Positions 61,366 to 64,000 of a stretch of DNA of 64,000 nucleotides are shown here, piece by piece. Source of the stretch: Chryseotalea sanaruensis. GTDB lineage: Bacteria; Bacteroidota; Bacteroidia; Cytophagales; Cyclobacteriaceae. The position numbers were made by a program, and so were the translations under genes. The DNA lies in NCBI RefSeq assembly GCF_003990915.1, contig NZ_BHXQ01000006.1, forward strand, positions 248,001-312,000, written 5' to 3'. The notes beneath the pieces were generated by a model. The model searched no databases. It had not been told where the DNA came from and worked only from the letters and a program-made list of their open reading frames with translations. The stretch's first letter is position 1, and every line of letters begins with the position of its first letter.

Positions 61366-62229
61366 ATGAGACAGCTTAAGATCAGCAAACAGATTACTAA
61401 CCGCGAAAGCCAATCGCTGGATAAGTACCTACAGGAAATCGGAAAGGTGGACTTGCTTACACCTGATGAAGAAGTAGAACTTGCCAAACGCATCAAAGAA
61501 GGCGATCAGATTGCTTTGGAAAAACTAACCAAAGCCAATTTGCGTTTCGTGGTGTCAGTAGCTAAACAATATCAAAATCAGGGACTTTCTTTAGGTGATT
61601 TGATCAACGAAGGGAACCTGGGTTTGATTAAAGCTGCTCAGCGTTTTGATGAAACACGTGGTTTTAAATTCATCTCCTACGCAGTATGGTGGATTCGTCA
61701 ATCCATCTTACAAGCATTAGCAGAACAATCTCGTATTGTTCGCTTACCGCTTAACCGTGTAGGTTCTTTGAATAAAATTTCAAAAACTTTTTCTGAATTG
61801 GAGCAGAAGTACGAACGCGAACCTTCACCTGAAGAATTAGCAGAAGTATTGGATGTTTCGACTGCTGAAGTAGTAGATACGATGAAGATCTCTGGTCGTC
61901 ACGTATCGATGGACGCACCATTTGTGCAAGGTGAGGAAAATAGTTTGTTAGATGTGTTGGAGAACGACAGCGAAGAAACGCCAGACTCAGGTTTGATGAA
62001 TGATTCACTGCGTAAAGAAGTACAACGTGCACTCTCTACCTTAACACAACGTGAGGCTGATGTAATTACCCTTTACTTCGGATTGAATGGCGAACACGCC
62101 ATGACACTCGAAGAAATTGGTGAAAAATTTAATTTGACACGCGAGCGTGTGCGTCAGATTAAAGAAAAAGCGATTCGCAGATTAAGACACACATCAAGAA
62201 GCAAGGCATTGAAACCTTATCTTGGATAA
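61366..62229 (+). CDS. rpoD: Primary sigma factor sigma-70 (RpoD/SigA)
   Basis: A 287-aa sigma factor. Region 1.2 is LDKYLQEIGKVDLLTPDEEVELAKRI, region 2 contains NLRFVVSVAKQYQNQGLSLGDLINEGNLGLIKAAQRFD and RGFKFISYAVWWIRQ, region 3 and the region 4.2 helix-turn-helix MTLEEIGEKFNLTRERVRQIKEKAIRRLR are clear. It lacks region 1.1, as is normal in Bacteroidetes, and would recognise the TTTG/TAnnTTTG promoters seen throughout this window. It precedes trxB and bshB1. Confidence 0.97.
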   Translation: MRQLKISKQITNRESQSLDKYLQEIGKVDLLTPDEEVELAKRIKEGDQIALEKLTKANLRFVVSVAKQYQNQGLSLGDLINEGNLGLIKAAQRFDETRGFKFISYAVWWIRQSILQALAEQSRIVRLPLNRVGSLNKISKTFSELEQKYEREPSPEELAEVLDVSTAEVVDTMKISGRHVSMDAPFVQGEENSLLDVLENDSEETPDSGLMNDSLRKEVQRALSTLTQREADVITLYFGLNGEHAMTLEEIGEKFNLTRERVRQIKEKAIRRLRHTSRSKALKPYLG

Positions 62230-62256
62230 TGTTGTTGAAATATTAAAATGATTTAG

Positions 62257-62285
62257 AAGGGTCTCGCAAGAGGCCTTTCCTTTTT
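62257..62285 (+). terminator. Probable terminator after the sigma factor gene
   Basis: AAGGGTCTC and GAGGCCTT pair imperfectly (7-8 bp with a bulge), with a GCAA tetraloop, then TCCTTTTTG. Loose stem, but correctly placed 28 bp after the stop. Confidence 0.5.
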
Positions 62286-62312
62286 GTGGAAATTATAGAT
62301 TTATTACCCCGG

Positions 62313-62328
62313 TTTGTTTTAAAACAAA
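62313..62328. promoter_or_regulatory. Palindrome upstream of trxB
   Basis: TTTGTTTTAAAACAAA is a perfect 16-bp palindrome, 21 nt before the trxB ATG. It resembles the 23291-23307 palindrome before dps (both have TTGTTT and AAACAA), but the spacer differs (2 against 5 nt), so they may not share a regulator. A/T-rich palindromes of this size also arise by chance. Confidence 0.4.
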
Positions 62329-62348
62329 TCAATTAAGTTCAAAAGATT

Positions 62349-63296
62349 ATGGAACGCGAACACATTCAAGTACTCATTATTGGTTCAGGCCCTGCGGGTT
62401 ACACAGCAGCTATTTATGCGGCAAGAGCAGGTTTGAAGCCAGTGCTTTACACAGGTGGTCAACCTGGTGGTCAGTTAACTACAACTAACGATGTTGAAAA
62501 TTTTCCTGGTTATCCTGAGGGCATTAATGGCCCACAGATGATGATGGATTTACAAAAGCAAGCAGAGCGCTTTGGCACACAGGTACGTTATGGTTTAGTT
62601 ACGGCTGTTGATTTCGCGGGCTATCCGCATAAATTGACAATCGATGAAAATACAGAAGTAGTAGCGGATACTGTTATTATTTCAACCGGTGCTACAGCTA
62701 AATATTTGGGTATTCCTTCTGAGGAGACTTATGCGAATAAAGGCGTATCCGCTTGTGCTGTGTGTGATGGTTATTTCTACAGAGGTAAAGAAGTAGCCGT
62801 AGTAGGTGCTGGTGATTCAGCAGCAGAGGAGGCAACTTACCTTGCCAAGCTCTGTACTAAAGTACATTTAATTGTGCGCAGAGATGAGATGCGTGCTTCT
62901 AAAATTATGCAGCAACGTGTAATCAATACACCTAATATTGAAATACATTGGAACAGCGAAACAGAAGAAATTCTAGGCGATGATACTGGTGTAACAGGTG
63001 CTCGTATTGTCAATAGCAAGACAGGTGAAAAGAAAAACCTTTCTGTTCAGGGTTTCTTCCTGGCTATAGGTCACAAGCCTAACACAGACATCTTTAAGGG
63101 CTTTATAGACATGGATGAGACTGGTTACATCAAAGTTAAACCAGGTTCTACTAAAACAAACGTAGAAGGTGTATTTGCAGTTGGCGATGCGGCAGATAAA
63201 ATATATCGTCAGGCTATTACAGCCGCTGGTACAGGTTGTATGGGTGCTTTGGATGCCGAGAAGTTTTTACAGGCAAAAGAAGCGGTACACGCTTAG
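62349..63296 (+). CDS. trxB: Thioredoxin-disulfide reductase
   Basis: A 315-aa low-Mr thioredoxin reductase, reducing thioredoxin with NADPH through FAD. FAD motif IIGSGPAGYTAAIYAARAG is at the N-terminus, the redox Cys pair is Cys136/Cys139 in SACAVCDGYFY, the NADPH-binding motif is VGAGDSAAEEA, and the C-terminal FAD motif is VFAVGDAADKIYRQAITAAG. Length is normal. It is followed by the bacillithiol gene bshB1, so the two may both serve thiol homeostasis. Its leader has a 16-bp palindrome that could be an operator. Confidence 0.97.
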   Translation: MEREHIQVLIIGSGPAGYTAAIYAARAGLKPVLYTGGQPGGQLTTTNDVENFPGYPEGINGPQMMMDLQKQAERFGTQVRYGLVTAVDFAGYPHKLTIDENTEVVADTVIISTGATAKYLGIPSEETYANKGVSACAVCDGYFYRGKEVAVVGAGDSAAEEATYLAKLCTKVHLIVRRDEMRASKIMQQRVINTPNIEIHWNSETEEILGDDTGVTGARIVNSKTGEKKNLSVQGFFLAIGHKPNTDIFKGFIDMDETGYIKVKPGSTKTNVEGVFAVGDAADKIYRQAITAAGTGCMGALDAEKFLQAKEAVHA

Positions 63297-63300
63297 TAAA

Positions 63301-63394
63301 AAAGGTTGTTGGTTGATGGTTATTCGTTGTTCGTGAATTTTAGGTGTACCTGTTAACTACCAACGATCAACCAACAACGATCAACGATCAACGA
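63301..63394. repeat. CAAC/GTTG microrepeat before bshB1
   Basis: GTTGTTGGTTGATGGTT (63304-63320) is an inverted relative of the CAACGATCAAC words that follow (63362-63394: ACGATCAACCAACAACGATC and further copies). It can fold into a long hairpin. The same motif style is seen before the GH57 gene at 16083-16117. Not a CRISPR array: there is no spacer pattern. Confidence 0.5.
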
Positions 63395-63402
63395 TATTCA
63401 AA

Positions 63403-64000
63403 ATGAAACTAGACATACTCGTCATAGCTGCTCATCCTGATGATGCTGAACTTGGTTGTGGTGGCACCATTGCCAAACATACCAAGTCCGGTTTAAGTGT
63501 TGGCATACTCGACCTCACTAGAGGAGAGCTGGGAACACGCGGTACAGCACAAACCCGTGAGCAAGAGGCTAAAGATGCTTCCGCTATTTTAGGTATTCAG
63601 GTAAGAGAAAATTTGAGTCTTGCAGATGGCTTCTTTCAGAATGATAAAGTAAGTCAGTTAGCGGTCGTTCAAAAAATTCGTCAGTACCAACCCGATATTA
63701 TTTTGGCTAATGCCATCCGTGATCGTCATCCCGACCATGGAAAAGGTGCAGACCTGGCAGCAGATGCTTGCTTCCTTGCAGGTTTGGCAAAAATAGAAAC
63801 TAAAGACGCTGCTGGTAATTTACAGAAAGCCTGGAGACCTAAGAATGTGTATCACTACATACAAAGTCAGTACATACAACCTGATTTTATTATTGACGTT
63901 ACTGAGGTGTGGGATACAAAAATGGCTTCTATTAAAGCATATAAAACACAGTTCTTTAGTAGTGACAGCACAGAGCCACAAACTTTTATTTCGCGACCAG
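63403..64000 (+). CDS. bshB1: Bacillithiol biosynthesis deacetylase BshB1 (partial, runs off the window)
   Basis: The first 199 residues of a BshB1-type N-acetylglucosaminyl-malate deacetylase, continuing beyond the window end. The zinc motif AAHPDDAELGCGG (AHPDDAE type, His and Asp ligands), the DLTRGELGTRGT segment, and RHPDHG further in are diagnostic of the LmbE/GlcNAc-PI deacetylase family, and the start MKLDILVIAAHPDDAELGCG is typical of BshB1. Bacillithiol is the main low-molecular-weight thiol of many Firmicutes and Bacteroidetes. The gene follows trxB after a repeat-rich spacer of 106 bp. Confidence 0.93.
   Translation, partial: MKLDILVIAAHPDDAELGCGGTIAKHTKSGLSVGILDLTRGELGTRGTAQTREQEAKDASAILGIQVRENLSLADGFFQNDKVSQLAVVQKIRQYQPDIILANAIRDRHPDHGKGADLAADACFLAGLAKIETKDAAGNLQKAWRPKNVYHYIQSQYIQPDFIIDVTEVWDTKMASIKAYKTQFFSSDSTEPQTFISRP

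Noticed and set aside
63301..63394. Repeats as a CRISPR array
   Set aside because: The words are short, irregular and in both orientations, without equal spacers or nearby cas genes.

Overview
The window is a chromosomal segment of a Bacteroidetes bacterium, most likely order Cytophagales (a Cyclobacteriaceae- or Chryseolinea-like lineage; I cannot fix the genus). The evidence is: a short primary sigma factor of 287 aa without region 1.1; Bacteroidetes-type promoters (TTTG, about 19 nt, TAnnTTTG) in front of many genes; many lipoprotein signal peptides; PorT-like outer-membrane barrels; DUF3667 and START-like proteins; and a bacillithiol deacetylase gene. Base composition is moderately AT-rich and even across the window. 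There is no rRNA, CRISPR array, prophage or intact insertion sequence.

Layout. 1-5300: an unknown lipoprotein, then an ABC transporter with a TerB-like N-terminus, a YdcF/DUF218 protein and a lipoprotein cytochrome c. 5376-18718: a tightly packed alpha-glucan operon with two lipoprotein GH13 amylases, GlgE, a TreS-maltokinase fusion, GlgB, a GH57/DUF3536 enzyme and a tiny membrane protein. 18719-19161: a gene-free stretch with two tandem promoter-leader-terminator units that look like related small RNA genes. 19162-24640: a sodium/solute symporter, lipoprotein gamma-glutamyltransferase, TetR regulator, Dps, a YHS protein and tRNA-Asp. 24855-31664: AccA, a DUF6090-like membrane protein, an MBL hydrolase, a patatin phospholipase, urocanate hydratase and two outer-membrane barrels. 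31738-38076: TyrRS, then a SulP anion transporter with beta-carbonic anhydrase and a small exported protein, a MazG-like hydrolase, two unknown small genes and a zinc-ribbon membrane protein. 38077-47429: C-terminal processing protease, a 1025-aa BNR-propeller protein, a LolA-like protein and a second ABC transporter paralogous to the first. 47543-56331: lipoproteins, an HDAC-family deacetylase, a TetR-ABC1 kinase pair, DUF3667 and HEAT proteins, a MITE-like element, a class C serine hydrolase and tRNA-Met. 56465-64000: START-like protein, LptF/G permease, S15, PNPase, sigma-70, thioredoxin reductase and truncated BshB1.

How it fits together. The central operon encodes the GlgE route: maltokinase makes maltose-1-phosphate, GlgE transfers maltosyl units to alpha-glucan, and GlgB adds branches. 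The surface amylases probably release malto-oligosaccharides. The striking point is that the TreS half of the fusion has Ser206 where the catalytic Asp nucleophile should be, although the acid/base Glu, the third Asp and the maltokinase catalytic motifs are intact. The operon may therefore run on maltose rather than trehalose, with the TreS domain kept as a scaffold or sugar-binding module. The other main candidates for something undescribed are the twin small RNA units at 18720-18988, the double-hairpin leader before the patatin gene, a hairpin abutting the treS-mak start codon, and a 151-bp MITE-like element at 54350-54500.
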